NCBI GenBank assembly: GCA_022749655.1
Contig: CP094243.1
Coordinates: forward strand, 5,125,419-5,189,418
DNA: 64,000 nucleotides
Source of the DNA: Xanthomonas phaseoli pv. phaseoli
Lineage (GTDB): Bacteria; Pseudomonadota; Gammaproteobacteria; Xanthomonadales; Xanthomonadaceae
Direction of reading: 5' to 3'
Notes under the pieces: generated by a model
What the model was told of the DNA's origin: nothing
Seen by the model: the letters and a program-made list of their open reading frames with translations, nothing else
Database searches by the model: none
Shown: one piece after another, positions 53,301 to 61,991 of the stretch
Position numbering within the stretch: position 1 is the stretch's first letter
Layout: the number at the start of each line of letters is the position of its first letter
Made by a program: the position numbers and the translations under genes

Positions 53301-53533
53301 ATGTACAGCAGATGGTCCAACCCGGTCATCTGCTGCTCGAGGATCTGCGTGACCGAGTTCTGCACGGTCTGCGCCGAGGCGCCGGTGTAGGTGGCGCTGA
53401 CATTGATCGTCGGCGGGGCGATGTTGGGATATTGCTCCAGCGGCAACGACAGGATCGAGAGCGCGCCGGCCAGGGTGATCACGATGGCGATGACCCAGGC
53501 GAAGATGGGACGGTCGATGAAGAAACGGGCCAT
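50384..53533 (-). CDS. RND multidrug efflux pump (HAE1 family)
   Basis: 1049-aa inner-membrane transporter of AcrB/SmeB type. It begins [20 protein letters not shown]. Proton-relay Asp pair in [20 protein letters not shown]; conserved [40 protein letters not shown] and [20 protein letters not shown]. Twelve helices with two large periplasmic loops. Exports hydrophobic drugs with the adjacent membrane-fusion protein and lipoprotein channel. Intact. Confidence 0.96.
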   Translation of the reverse strand: [1049 protein letters not shown]

Positions 53534-53542
53534 GGCGGTTCC

Positions 53543-54766
53543 TCAGTCGGCCTTGGGCGCCGCCGCGGCGTCGCCTTGCGGGGATGGCGAGGCGTTGGCG
53601 GTCGTGCCGGCCGCAGCGGCCTGGCTCGCTTCCACGGCCTTGACCTCGGCGCCGACCGACACTTTCTGCAGGCCCTGCACGATGACCTTGTCGCCAGCCT
53701 TCAATCCCTGGCGCACCACCCACTTGTCGCCGATCGCATCGCCGGTGGTCAGCACCCGCTGCGCGACCTTGTGGTCGCTGCCGACCACCATGGCCAACGC
53801 CTCGCCCTTGCTGTTGCGGCTGATCGCCTGCTGCGGCACCAGGATGGCCTGTTCGTCCACGGCCATCGACAGCTTCGCGGTGACATACATGCCCGGCAGC
53901 AGCACGCGCTCGGGATTGGGCACCACCGCGCGCAGCTTCACCGTGCCGGTGGCGGTATCCACCGCGGCATCCACCACCTCCAACGTGCCGGTGTGCGCAT
54001 AGGTGCTGCCGTCCTCCAGTTGCAGCGTCACCTCGGCCTTGCCATCCACCGCCTTGAGCTGGCCGGCATCGAGCTGGCGGCGCAACTGCAGCAGCTGTGC
54101 GCTGGACTGGGTGAGGTCTACATAGATCGGGTCGAGCTGGTTGATGGTGGCCAGCACCTCGCTCTGGCCGGCGCTGACCAGCGCGCCCGGCGTGTAGCTG
54201 GAGGTGCCGATGCGGCCGGACACCGGCGCGGTGATGCGGGTGTAGTCGAGATTGATGCGCGCGGTCTGCAGCGACGCCTTGGCCGCGACCACCGCCGCCT
54301 CGTTCGAGCGCAGCGTGGCCAACGCATCGTCGCCATCCTGCTTGCTGACCGCATCCAGCCCGACCAGGGTCTGGTAGCGCTGCGCCTTGGGCCTGGCCGA
54401 CAACACCGCCGCCTCGGCCTGCGCCAGATCGCCCTTGGCGGTGTCGTATGCGGCCTGGTAGCTGGCCGGATCGATCTCGTACAGCACCTGCCCGGCCTGG
54501 ACGTCCTGGCCTTCGGTGAACAGCCGCCTGCGCAGAATGCCGCCGACCTGCGGGCGCACGTCCGCGGTGACGTAGGCCACGGTGCGGCCGGACAAGGTCT
54601 GGTCCACGGCCAGCCGCTGCACCTTCAGCGTCTGCACGCCGACCTGCGTCTGCGGCATCTGCGGCGGCTGCCTGGAGGAACACGCGGCCATGAGCGTGGC
54701 CACGGCCGCAAGCAGCAGCCAGCGCAGGGACGCAGTGCGAAAACGATGGGCGGCGACGGGCAGCAT
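53543..54766 (-). CDS. RND efflux membrane-fusion protein (AcrA family)
   Basis: 407-aa periplasmic adaptor. Lipoprotein signal with lipobox LMAAC (WLLLAAVATLMAAC). HlyD/AcrA features: VRPQVGGILRRRLFTEGQDV, QAGQVLYEIDPASYQAAYDT (lipoyl half), coiled coil through SKQDGDDALATLRSNEAAVV, and RITAPVSGRIGTSSYTPGAL. First gene of the MFP-RND-OMF operon, 9 bp before the pump. Divergent from a two-component pair that probably regulates it. Confidence 0.93.
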   Translation of the reverse strand: MLPVAAHRFRTASLRWLLLAAVATLMAACSSRQPPQMPQTQVGVQTLKVQRLAVDQTLSGRTVAYVTADVRPQVGGILRRRLFTEGQDVQAGQVLYEIDPASYQAAYDTAKGDLAQAEAAVLSARPKAQRYQTLVGLDAVSKQDGDDALATLRSNEAAVVAAKASLQTARINLDYTRITAPVSGRIGTSSYTPGALVSAGQSEVLATINQLDPIYVDLTQSSAQLLQLRRQLDAGQLKAVDGKAEVTLQLEDGSTYAHTGTLEVVDAAVDTATGTVKLRAVVPNPERVLLPGMYVTAKLSMAVDEQAILVPQQAISRNSKGEALAMVVGSDHKVAQRVLTTGDAIGDKWVVRQGLKAGDKVIVQGLQKVSVGAEVKAVEASQAAAAGTTANASPSPQGDAAAAPKAD

Positions 54767-54926
54767 GCGGCGAACTCACGGTTTATCCGAAGGTGGCCAC
54801 GCTACGGCGCGAATGTGCAGCAAATTTGGAGATTGCCGGCAGCGGCGTCGATTCGCTTGATTTCCCCTGGCCCGACCCGGCTAATACGCAGCAGCTGCGG
54901 TTACCGCGCTTCGCATCACCTCTTCG

Positions 54927-56305
54927 ATGAAACTGGGTATCACCGCCAAGCTGTTTCTCGCCATCCTCGCCGCGTGCGTGGCCGTACTGCTGATCAACGG
55001 CATCGCGGTGCAGGCCTTCGTCAAACGCCAATTCCTGGACTACCTCAACGAACAGGGCGTGGAGCGCATGCAGGAGACCTTGCCGCGGGTCAGGGCCGAA
55101 TACGCGCGGCACGGCAGCTGGGAGTTCGTGCGCGACAACCCCGATGCCTGGTTCGTGCTGATGCGCCCGGAGCGTGGCCCCGGCCCGCCGCGCGAGGCAC
55201 CGCCGATTTCCGACCAGACCGGTGCGGTGTTTCGCTTCGCACTGCTCGACCAGGACTATAGGCCGGTGATCGGCAATCCGGAGGTCGGCCGCCACGACAT
55301 CCTGCGCCCGGTGGTGGTTGGTGGCCGCACTGTCGGCTGGATGGCGATGCTGCCGTTCCAGAAGGCGCTGGCGGCGGCGGACGCGCTTCTACGCCGCGCA
55401 GCAACGCGCGTGGTGGGCGATCGGCGGCGCCTGCCTGCTGGTCGCCGCACTGCTCGGCTGGCTGTTGTCGCGCACCTTGCTGCGGCGCCTGCGTGGCCTG
55501 ACCCAAGCCACCCACCTGCTGGCTGCGGGCGACTACGCCACCCGCATCGACGCCGCCGCGCGCGACGAACTGGGTCAGCTGGCGCGCGATTTCAACCTGC
55601 TGGCGCAAGCGCTGGAGCACAACGAACGCGCGCGGCGCGACTTCATGGCCGACATCTCCCACGAGCTGCGCACACCGCTGGCGGTCCTGCGCGCGGAACT
55701 GGAAGCGCTGCAGGACGGCATCCGGCCGATGACACCCAACTCGCTGGGGTCGCTGCACCAGCAGGTCGGCCAGCTGGGCAAGCTGATCGAAGACCTGTAC
55801 GACGTGTCGCTGACCGATGTCGGTGCGCTGGCGTATCGGCGCGCTCCTCTCGATCTGGCGGTCATCCTGGCAACCGTGCTGGACGGCTTGCGCGCGCGCT
55901 TCGCCGCCGCGCAGCTGCAAGTTGCAGGCGCAGATCGATGCCGGCCCGCTGCAGGTGGACGGCGACGAGCGCCGTCTGCAGCAACTGCTGGGCAACCTGC
56001 TGGAAAACACGCTGCGCTACACCGACGCCGGCGGCACGGTGCAGGTGCGCTGCGTGCGCCGCGGCGCGATGCTGGAGCTGGTGGTCGAAGACAGCGCGCC
56101 AGGCGTGGATGCAGACAAGCGCGCGCGTTTGTTCGAACGCTTCTACCGCACCGAGGCCTCGCGCAATCGTGCCAGCGGCGGCAGCGGCCTGGGGCTGGCG
56201 ATCTGCCGCAACATTGCCGAGGCCCACGGCGGCTCGATCCACGCCGAGGCGTCCGCACTGGGCGGGCTGCGCATGGTGCTGCGCTTGCCGGCGCTGGCCG
56301 CATGA
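54927..56305 (+). pseudogene. Sensor histidine kinase (BaeS/SmeS-like), two frameshifts
   Basis: Membrane sensor kinase, start MKLGITAKLFLAILAACVAV (first TM helix). Periplasmic part ends [10 protein letters not shown]; there two bases are missing near 55383 (GCGC for GCGCGC) and the frame changes to [20 protein letters not shown] (second TM), HAMP, then [20 protein letters not shown] with the phospho-His. One extra base near 55921 shifts again after AAAQLQ to [20 protein letters not shown], with ATP-lid [20 protein letters not shown] to the end. Both breaks are single small indels. The ATGA overlap with the regulator gene is kept. Confidence 0.85.
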
Positions 56306-56983
56306 GCAGCGCGTCCCCGCTCGGGCATGTGCTGATCGTCGAGGACGAACCGCGCCTGGCCGCGGTGTTGGGCGAGTACCTGCATGCGGCCGGCTATTCG
56401 CACGACTGGATCGCCGATGGCGCGCAAGCGCTGGGCGCATTCCGCGCGCAGCAGCCGGACCTGGTGCTGCTGGACCTGATGCTGCCCAACCGCGGCGGCC
56501 TGGACATCTGCCGCGACCTGCGCAAGGAAAGCGCGGTGCCGGTGATCATGGTCACTGCGCGCGTGGAGGAAATCGACCGCCTGCTGGGCCTGGAGATCGG
56601 CGCGGACGACTACATCTGCAAGCCCTTCAGTCCGCGCGAAGTGGTGGCGCGCGTCCAGGCCGTGTTGCGCCGTCATCGTCACGACCCGCACGGCGCACCG
56701 GCACCGGGCCCAGATCGACGAAGACGCCTGTCGCGCCAGCGTGCATGGCCGCGTCCTGGACCTGACCCAGGTCGAATTCCGCCTGCTGCGCACCCTCGCC
56801 GCCGCCCCGGGGCGGGTGTACTCGCGCGAGCAACTGATGGGCCGGCTCTACGCCGACCACCGCATCGTCACCGACCGCACAGTCGACAGCCACGTCAAGA
56901 ATCTGCGCCGCAAGCTCGCCGACGCCGGCGGCGAGGACTGGGTCCGCTCGGTCTATGGGGCGGGGTATCGGTTTGAGCCGTGA
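56302..56983 (+). pseudogene. OmpR-family response regulator (BaeR/SmeR-like), frameshifted here
   Basis: Receiver domain [20 protein letters not shown] with phospho-Asp in [20 protein letters not shown] and Lys in [20 protein letters not shown]. In the linker after HGAPAP one G too many in a GGG run (56706-56708) shifts the frame; the winged-helix domain ([53 protein letters not shown]) continues in the next frame to 56983. Partner of the preceding kinase; divergent from the RND operon, as in smeSR-smeABC. Confidence 0.87.
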
Positions 56984-56985
56984 TT

Positions 56986-57041
56986 GGGGAATGGGGAATG
57001 GGGAATGGGGAATGGGGAATGGGGAATGGGGAATGGGGAAT
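56986..57041. repeat. Tandem heptamer array, 8 copies of GGGGAAT
   Basis: Eight exact head-to-tail copies of GGGGAAT begin 3 bp after the response-regulator stop. They face the inverted array at 57151-57206. Non-coding. Confidence 0.95.
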
Positions 57042-57150
57042 GGGAGCGGGGCGTTGTTAATGTCTTTTCTACTTCGCGTTTGAAGCTTGTGGTTCACATC
57101 GGCTTGCGAAACGGAACCGTCCGGGGCAAGCCCTGGCCTTTGATTTTGCG

Positions 57151-57206
57151 ATTCCCCATTCCCCAATCCCCAATCCCCAATCCCCAATCCCCAATCCCGA
57201 CTCCCC
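57151..57206. repeat. Inverted tandem heptamer array, 8 units of ATTCCCC/AATCCCC
   Basis: Eight units: two ATTCCCC (exact complements of GGGGAAT), four AATCCCC, and two diverged (AATCCCG, ACTCCCC). It ends 4 bp before the purU stop. With the array at 56986 it makes an inverted repeat of arrays around a 109-bp centre, between two convergent genes. Confidence 0.95.
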
Positions 57207-57209
57207 GCA

Positions 57210-58061
57210 TCATCGAAACACCACCGTGCGATGTCCATTGAGCACGATGCGGTGTTCGACGTGGCGGCGTACTGCGCGCGCCAGCACCAGTGACTCGGTG
57301 TCGCTGCCCAGGCGGATCAGGTCGCGTGGGGTCATGGCGTGGTCCACGCGCGCGACGTCCTGTTCGATGATCGGGCCTTCGTCCAGATCTTCGGTGACGT
57401 AGTGCGCGGTGGCGCCGATGATCTTGACCCCGCGTGCGTGCGCCTGGTGATACGGCTGCGCGCCCTTGAAGCTGGGCAGAAAACTGTGATGGATGTTGAT
57501 CGCGCGCCCGGCCAGTGCCCGGCACAGCTGCGGCGACAGGATCTGCATGTAGCGCGCCAGCACCACCAGATCGATCTGCAGATCATCGACCAGGGCGAGC
57601 AGCTGCGCTTCCTGCGCGGCGCGCGTGTCGGCGCCCACCGGAAGATGGTGGAAGGCGATGCCGTAGGAGGCTGCCAACGGCGCGAAGTCGGTGTGGTTGG
57701 AAACCACCGCAGCGATGTCCACCGGCAATTGCCGGCTGTGCATGCGGAACAGCAGGTCGTTGAGGCAATGCCCCTGCTTGCTCACCAGCACCAGCAGGCG
57801 CGCGCGGCGGCGTGCGTCGTGCAGTTGCCATGTCATCTGGAATTCGTCGGCCAGCACGGCAAAGCGCTGCTCCAACGCGGCAATGTCGGTCTTTGCCGGT
57901 TTGTGGAAATGCACGCGCAGAAAGAATCGCCCGCTTTCGTCGTCGCCGAATTGCTGCGCGTCGAGGATGTTGCAGGCCAGGTCGAACAGCAGCCCGGTCA
58001 CGCGATAGACGATACCGGTACGGTCGGGACAGGACAGGGTGAGGATGTAGTCGGAGCGCAT
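57210..58061 (-). CDS. purU: Formyltetrahydrofolate deformylase
   Basis: 283-aa enzyme hydrolysing 10-formyl-THF to THF and formate. An N-terminal ACT domain (YILTLSCPDRTGIVYRVTGL) is followed by a formyl-transferase fold: RQLPVDIAAVVSNHTDFAPL, INIHHSFLPSFKGAQPYHQA and IIGATAHYVTEDLDEGPIIE. The start MRSDYILTLSC is taken at 58061; an upstream ATG at 58091 would add ten residues. It balances the one-carbon pool, which vanillate demethylation may load with formaldehyde or formate. Confidence 0.93.
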   Translation of the reverse strand: MRSDYILTLSCPDRTGIVYRVTGLLFDLACNILDAQQFGDDESGRFFLRVHFHKPAKTDIAALEQRFAVLADEFQMTWQLHDARRRARLLVLVSKQGHCLNDLLFRMHSRQLPVDIAAVVSNHTDFAPLAASYGIAFHHLPVGADTRAAQEAQLLALVDDLQIDLVVLARYMQILSPQLCRALAGRAINIHHSFLPSFKGAQPYHQAHARGVKIIGATAHYVTEDLDEGPIIEQDVARVDHAMTPRDLIRLGSDTESLVLARAVRRHVEHRIVLNGHRTVVFR

Positions 58062-58298
58062 CGGCGCATGATAGCCAATGCACGACATCACCGACGCAGT
58101 GCTTGCGTCGGTAACTTTGCAGTGCGAACAGGTTCAGGAAACGGTGTGCCGTCCAGCCGATGTTCAACGCTGACCGTGGTCGCGTTGCGCTCGTGCTGCA
58201 CGATGACGTGCGGCCAAAATGACGTGCAGCGCGGCAGTAAAGCGCATCACGCGCCGATGGCCGGTGACGCGGCACCGCCACGCAGGTCGCAACGCCTC

Positions 58299-58691
58299 TC
58301 AGCGCGGCGGCAAACGCAGCATCAGCCGCCGATTGATCTCGTCCAGCTGCGCAAGCGATGCGTCCACCGATGTTTCCATGGCTTCCTGCGTTGTGATATG
58401 TGCACGCAGATGCGCGGGATCGGACAGCTCGCCACGCACCAGGAACACGTTCTCGCCGACCTCGCCCAGATGGCGGCTGAGCACCACGTAGTCCACCTGA
58501 TCGAAGCCATGCTGCTTGGCCAGCGGCAGCAGGCGCGCGGCCATGCGCTCGCTCGCCTGGTCCACCGGCTTGCCCAACTCGGCGTCCAGCACGCTGACCG
58601 CTTCGCGGATCTGTGCGAACAGGTAGTGGTCCGGGTGCTCGGGATGGTCGGGGCCCACCGGGCCCTGGTTGATGACCGGTGCGTCGGTCAT
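58299..58691 (-). CDS. XVIPCD-like protein (type IV secretion signal domain)
   Basis: 130-aa protein that looks like a free-standing XVIPCD, the C-terminal VirD4-binding domain of Xanthomonas T4SS antibacterial effectors: DHPEHPDHYLFAQIREAV, AELGKPVDQASERMAARLLP, AKQHGFDQVDYVVLSRHL, LSDPAHLRAHITTQEAMETS. No toxin domain precedes it; the start MTDAPVINQG overlaps the stop of a 25-codon ORF. It could be an effector remnant, a secretion adaptor or a small effector. No T4SS gene or immunity gene is seen nearby. Confidence 0.75.
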   Translation of the reverse strand: MTDAPVINQGPVGPDHPEHPDHYLFAQIREAVSVLDAELGKPVDQASERMAARLLPLAKQHGFDQVDYVVLSRHLGEVGENVFLVRGELSDPAHLRAHITTQEAMETSVDASLAQLDEINRRLMLRLPPR

Positions 58692-58765
58692 CGTGTGCCA
58701 CCGGCGCACGCCAGTGCGCGCGGCGCGCGCTCGGTCGAACCGAGCGTGATATGCAGGTGTCGCAT
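58688..58765 (-). CDS. Small ORF coupled to the XVIPCD gene
   Basis: 25-codon ORF (MRHLHITLGSTERAPRALAC, then AGGTR) with a strong AGGAGG five bases before the ATG. Its stop overlaps the XVIPCD start as ATGA. It may be a coupling leader or the broken N-terminus of a longer protein separated by a one-base indel. Confidence 0.4.
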   Translation of the reverse strand: MRHLHITLGSTERAPRALACAGGTR

Positions 58766-58904
58766 CGCATCCTCCTGGAGCGGCGGCTGTAACGAGCCGG
58801 CATTTTAGAAGGTCTGCTGCATGTTGAGGTGAGCAAGCGGTGGGCCGCCGTGGCGCGAAGCGAAGCGCCCTGCGCAGGGCTCAATCCACGTTGCGCAAGG
58901 GTGA

Positions 58905-59783
58905 TCAGGCCACCTGCCCTGCCCGCCGCGCCGAGACTTCCGCCAGGACCGCCCAGTCTGCATTGCCGTCGCCATGCGCAATGGCCTCGTCCAGCCCTGC
59001 GCGCAGCAGCTCGCCCAACGGCATCGGCACCTGCTTGTCGGCGCCGGCCTGGATGGCCAGGTCCACATCCTTGCGCCCCAGCGTGGCGGTGAAACCCGCC
59101 GGCAGGTATTGGCGCTGCATGATCAGCCGGCCATAGCCCTGGTAGGCGGGCGCGGCGAACAAGGTGCTGGTGAGCATGCCCAGAAATTGCGTGGCATCCA
59201 CGCCATGACCGCGTGCCAGCGCACTGGCTTCGGCCATGGCGCCGATGGCGCTGGCCAGGCAGAAGTTGGCCGCCAGCTTCACTGCATTGGCCTGCTCCGG
59301 TGCGCAACCTATGTACCAGGTCTTCTGCCCCAGCGCGTCGAACATCGGCTGCACGCGAGCCACGGCCGCTTCATCGCCGGCGGCCAGGATATTGAGCTTG
59401 CCGGCTTCGGCCACGTCCACACGCCCGAGCACCGGCGCGGCCACATAGGCCACACCGCGTTCGGCATGCAGCGCGGTCAATTCATGTGCCAGCGCCACCG
59501 AGATGGTGGCCATGTTGACGTGCACGCTGCCTGCCGGCAACGCATCCAGTACGCCACGCTCCAGCAAGGTCTGGCGCACTGCGTTGTCGTCGGCCAGCAT
59601 CGAAAACAGCAGCGGGCCGTGCGCGGCATCGTGCGGTTGCTCCACCACCGTGGCGCCAGCCTCGCGCAGCGGCTGGGCGCGTTCGGGCGCACGGTTCCAG
59701 ACGCTCAACGCGAACCCGCCACGCAGCAGGTTGTGCGCCATCGGCAGGCCCATCGTGCCCAAGCCCAGAAATCCTATCGGCAT
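58905..59783 (-). CDS. NAD(P)-dependent beta-hydroxyacid dehydrogenase (HIBADH family)
   Basis: 292-aa dehydrogenase. N-terminal Rossmann MPIGFLGLGTMGLPMAHNLL, substrate motif APVLGRVDVAEAGKLNILAA, catalytic Lys in NAVKLAANFCLASAIGAMAE, and C-terminal GRKDVDLAIQAGADKQVPMP. Members reduce or oxidise short beta-hydroxyacids or semialdehydes (3-hydroxyisobutyrate, glyoxylate, succinic semialdehyde); the substrate cannot be set from sequence. About 35 bp after the OYE gene, probably in one operon. Confidence 0.88.
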   Translation of the reverse strand: MPIGFLGLGTMGLPMAHNLLRGGFALSVWNRAPERAQPLREAGATVVEQPHDAAHGPLLFSMLADDNAVRQTLLERGVLDALPAGSVHVNMATISVALAHELTALHAERGVAYVAAPVLGRVDVAEAGKLNILAAGDEAAVARVQPMFDALGQKTWYIGCAPEQANAVKLAANFCLASAIGAMAEASALARGHGVDATQFLGMLTSTLFAAPAYQGYGRLIMQRQYLPAGFTATLGRKDVDLAIQAGADKQVPMPLGELLRAGLDEAIAHGDGNADWAVLAEVSARRAGQVA

Positions 59784-59818
59784 GCGGTGTCCTTGTTCGG
59801 TATGACGTCAGGTGCAAA

Positions 59819-60937
59819 TCAGGTGGCGAACACGCCCCGCGCATCGCGCGGTTCGCAACGCAGGTATTGCGGTGCCGGCGTGACCGAGGCGCCCAGTGCC
59901 GCAGCGGCATGCCACGGCCAGCGTGGGTCGTACAGGATGCCACGCGCCAGCGCGATCGCGTCGGCCTGGCCTTCCTGCAAGATCGCCTCGGCCTGCGCCG
60001 GCTCGGTGATCAAGCCTACGCCAATCACCGGCGTGTTCACCTGCGCGCGAATCTCCTGCGCGAACGGAATCTGATAGCCCGCCTGCAGCGGAATCTGCTG
60101 GCGTGGATCCAGCCCGCCGCTGGAGACATGGATGTAGTGCGCGCCGCGTGCATCCAGCGCCTGCGACAAGGCGATGCTCTGCTGCACATCCCAACCGCCT
60201 TCGACCCAATCGGTGGCCGAGATACGCACGCCAACGGCGATTTTTTCCGACACTGCCGCACGCACCGCATCGAAGATGCGCAGCGTCAGCCGCATGCGAT
60301 TTTCCAGCGACCCGCCATACGCATCGCTGCGCTGATTGCTCAACGGCGACAGGAATTGATGCATCAGATAACCGTGTGCGGCGTGCAGTTCGATCAGCTC
60401 CAGGCCCAGCCGTTCGGCACGTTTTGCCGATGCGACAAAGGCATCCACCACCGCATCGATCCCCGCCTCGTCCAGTGCCTGCGGCGCTGGCTGCCCCGCG
60501 CGGAACGGCAGCGCCGATGCAGACACGGTCTGCCAGCCATATGCATGATCGGGTGCGATGGCCTCGCCGCCTTTCCACGGCAGATCGGTCGACGCCTTGC
60601 GGCCGGCGTGCGCCAGCTGGATGCCGATCGGCATCGGCGACCAGCGTCGTACCGATTGCAGTACCTCGGCCAGGGCCTGCTCGGTCGCGTCGTCGTACAA
60701 ACCAAGATCGGCGTAACTGATGCGCCCCTCCGGCACCACGGCCGCCGCTTCGAGAATCAGCAAGCCAGCGCCGGATTGCGACAAGGTGCCCAGGTGGATG
60801 CGGTGCCAGTCGCTGGCGCAGCCGTCCTGTGCCGAGTACTGGCACATCGGCGCGATGACGATGCGGTTGGCGAGCGCGAGCGGACCGAAGGAGATGGGAG
60901 AGAACAACTGGCTCAAGGCGGCATCCACAGCTGACAT
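59819..60937 (-). CDS. Old Yellow Enzyme, YqjM-like NADPH dehydrogenase
   Basis: 372-aa FMN oxidoreductase, MSAVDAALSQLFSPISFGPL. YqjM-class features: VIAPMCQYSAQDGCASDWHR with the redox-tuning Cys, GIQLAHAGRKASTDLPW, ELHAAHGYLMHQFLSPLSNQ, and R at RSDAYGGSLENR. Reduces activated alkenes, nitro compounds and similar xenobiotics with NADPH; often linked to oxidative or electrophile stress. The start follows the internal ATG rather than one 12 codons upstream. Confidence 0.9.
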   Translation of the reverse strand: MSAVDAALSQLFSPISFGPLALANRIVIAPMCQYSAQDGCASDWHRIHLGTLSQSGAGLLILEAAAVVPEGRISYADLGLYDDATEQALAEVLQSVRRWSPMPIGIQLAHAGRKASTDLPWKGGEAIAPDHAYGWQTVSASALPFRAGQPAPQALDEAGIDAVVDAFVASAKRAERLGLELIELHAAHGYLMHQFLSPLSNQRSDAYGGSLENRMRLTLRIFDAVRAAVSEKIAVGVRISATDWVEGGWDVQQSIALSQALDARGAHYIHVSSGGLDPRQQIPLQAGYQIPFAQEIRAQVNTPVIGVGLITEPAQAEAILQEGQADAIALARGILYDPRWPWHAAAALGASVTPAPQYLRCEPRDARGVFAT

Positions 60938-60996
60938 GGGGTGCTTATTGCACTGCGCCGCGCGCGCCGGCACAACCGCTGCGATGGATCACTGCG

Positions 60997-61878
60997 TCAT
61001 GCAGAGCGCGCACTGGCGTCATTGACGCTGCGCCCACGCGGCAGGTCCGGCGGCGCGTGCAGGAAGGCCAGCGCCTGCGCGCACGACTGCTCCACCTTCA
61101 GCGTGAGCAGCGCGTCGGCGCGCGTGCGCCCGAAGTTGAGCGCGGCGATCGGCAAGCCATTGCGCGCGGCGGTCTGCACGAAACGAAACCCCGAATACAC
61201 CATCAACGACGAGCCCACCACCAGCACGGCGTCGGCAGCGTGCAGATGCGCAAAGGCGCGCTCCACCCGCTCGCGCGGCACGTTCTCGCCGAAGAACACC
61301 ACATCCGGCTTGAGCACGCCACCGCACGCCGGGCACGGCGGCACCACGAAATGCTCGAAGGCCACATCGTCCAGATCGGCATCGCCGTCGGGTGCTTGCG
61401 CGGCCTCAAGCGCTGCCCAGCCGGGATTGGCCTGCTCGAGCAACAGTTGAAATTCGGTGCGTGGCATGCGGCGCTCGCAGCCCATGCAGCGCACCACATC
61501 GAGCCGGCCGTGCAGATCGATCACCGCCTGGCTGCCGGCGGCCTGGTGCAGGCGGTCCACGTTCTGGGTGAGCAGCACTTCCAACTGGCCGCGCGCTTCC
61601 AGCGCAGCCAGCGCGTGATGGGTGGCATTGGGTTGCGCCAGACCGAAGCGCGGCCAGCCGACCAGGCTGCGCGCCCAATAGCGCTGCCGCGTGGACAGCT
61701 CGCCCATGAACGCCTGGAATGTCACCGGCTGTGGACGCTTCCAGCCGCCTTGCAGATCCCGGTAATCGGGAATGCCTGAATCGGTGCTGCAGCCGGCACC
61801 GGTCAGCACGAACAGGCGCTGATGGCGCTCGATAAAGTCCTGTAGCGCTTGGTCGTCGTGGGCAGGGACAGCGGTCAT
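60997..61878 (-). CDS. cobB: NAD-dependent protein deacylase (sirtuin)
   Basis: 293-aa Sir2-family enzyme. NAD-binding FVLTGAGCSTDSGIPDYRDL, LLTQNVDRLHQAAGSQAVID with catalytic His in LHGRL, zinc ligands CMGCERR and CPACGGVLKPDVVFFGENVP, and LVVGSSLMVYSGF. Removes acyl groups from protein lysines, for example acetyl-CoA synthetase. The start is taken at MTAVPAHDDQ. Confidence 0.92.
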   Translation of the reverse strand: MTAVPAHDDQALQDFIERHQRLFVLTGAGCSTDSGIPDYRDLQGGWKRPQPVTFQAFMGELSTRQRYWARSLVGWPRFGLAQPNATHHALAALEARGQLEVLLTQNVDRLHQAAGSQAVIDLHGRLDVVRCMGCERRMPRTEFQLLLEQANPGWAALEAAQAPDGDADLDDVAFEHFVVPPCPACGGVLKPDVVFFGENVPRERVERAFAHLHAADAVLVVGSSLMVYSGFRFVQTAARNGLPIAALNFGRTRADALLTLKVEQSCAQALAFLHAPPDLPRGRSVNDASARSA

Positions 61879-61991
61879 GTGGTCGTTCCGGAAAGCCATG
61901 GAGCACGTCGCGCCAGCGCCACGTGCCAGGCCCGCTGCGGCGCCGTGTCGGCCGCCAGACCGGCGTGCTTGGTCGCACATAGCTGTGCACA

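Noticed and set aside
50537..55261. A 1574-codon open frame on the plus strand, antisense to the RND operon
   Set aside because: It is the mirror of the pump and adaptor genes in GC-rich DNA: rich in His, Arg, Gln and Gly, no domains, no ribosome-binding site. The minus-strand genes are unmistakable.
56986..57206. CRISPR array
   Set aside because: The repeats are 7 bp, contiguous and without spacers; no cas genes are near.
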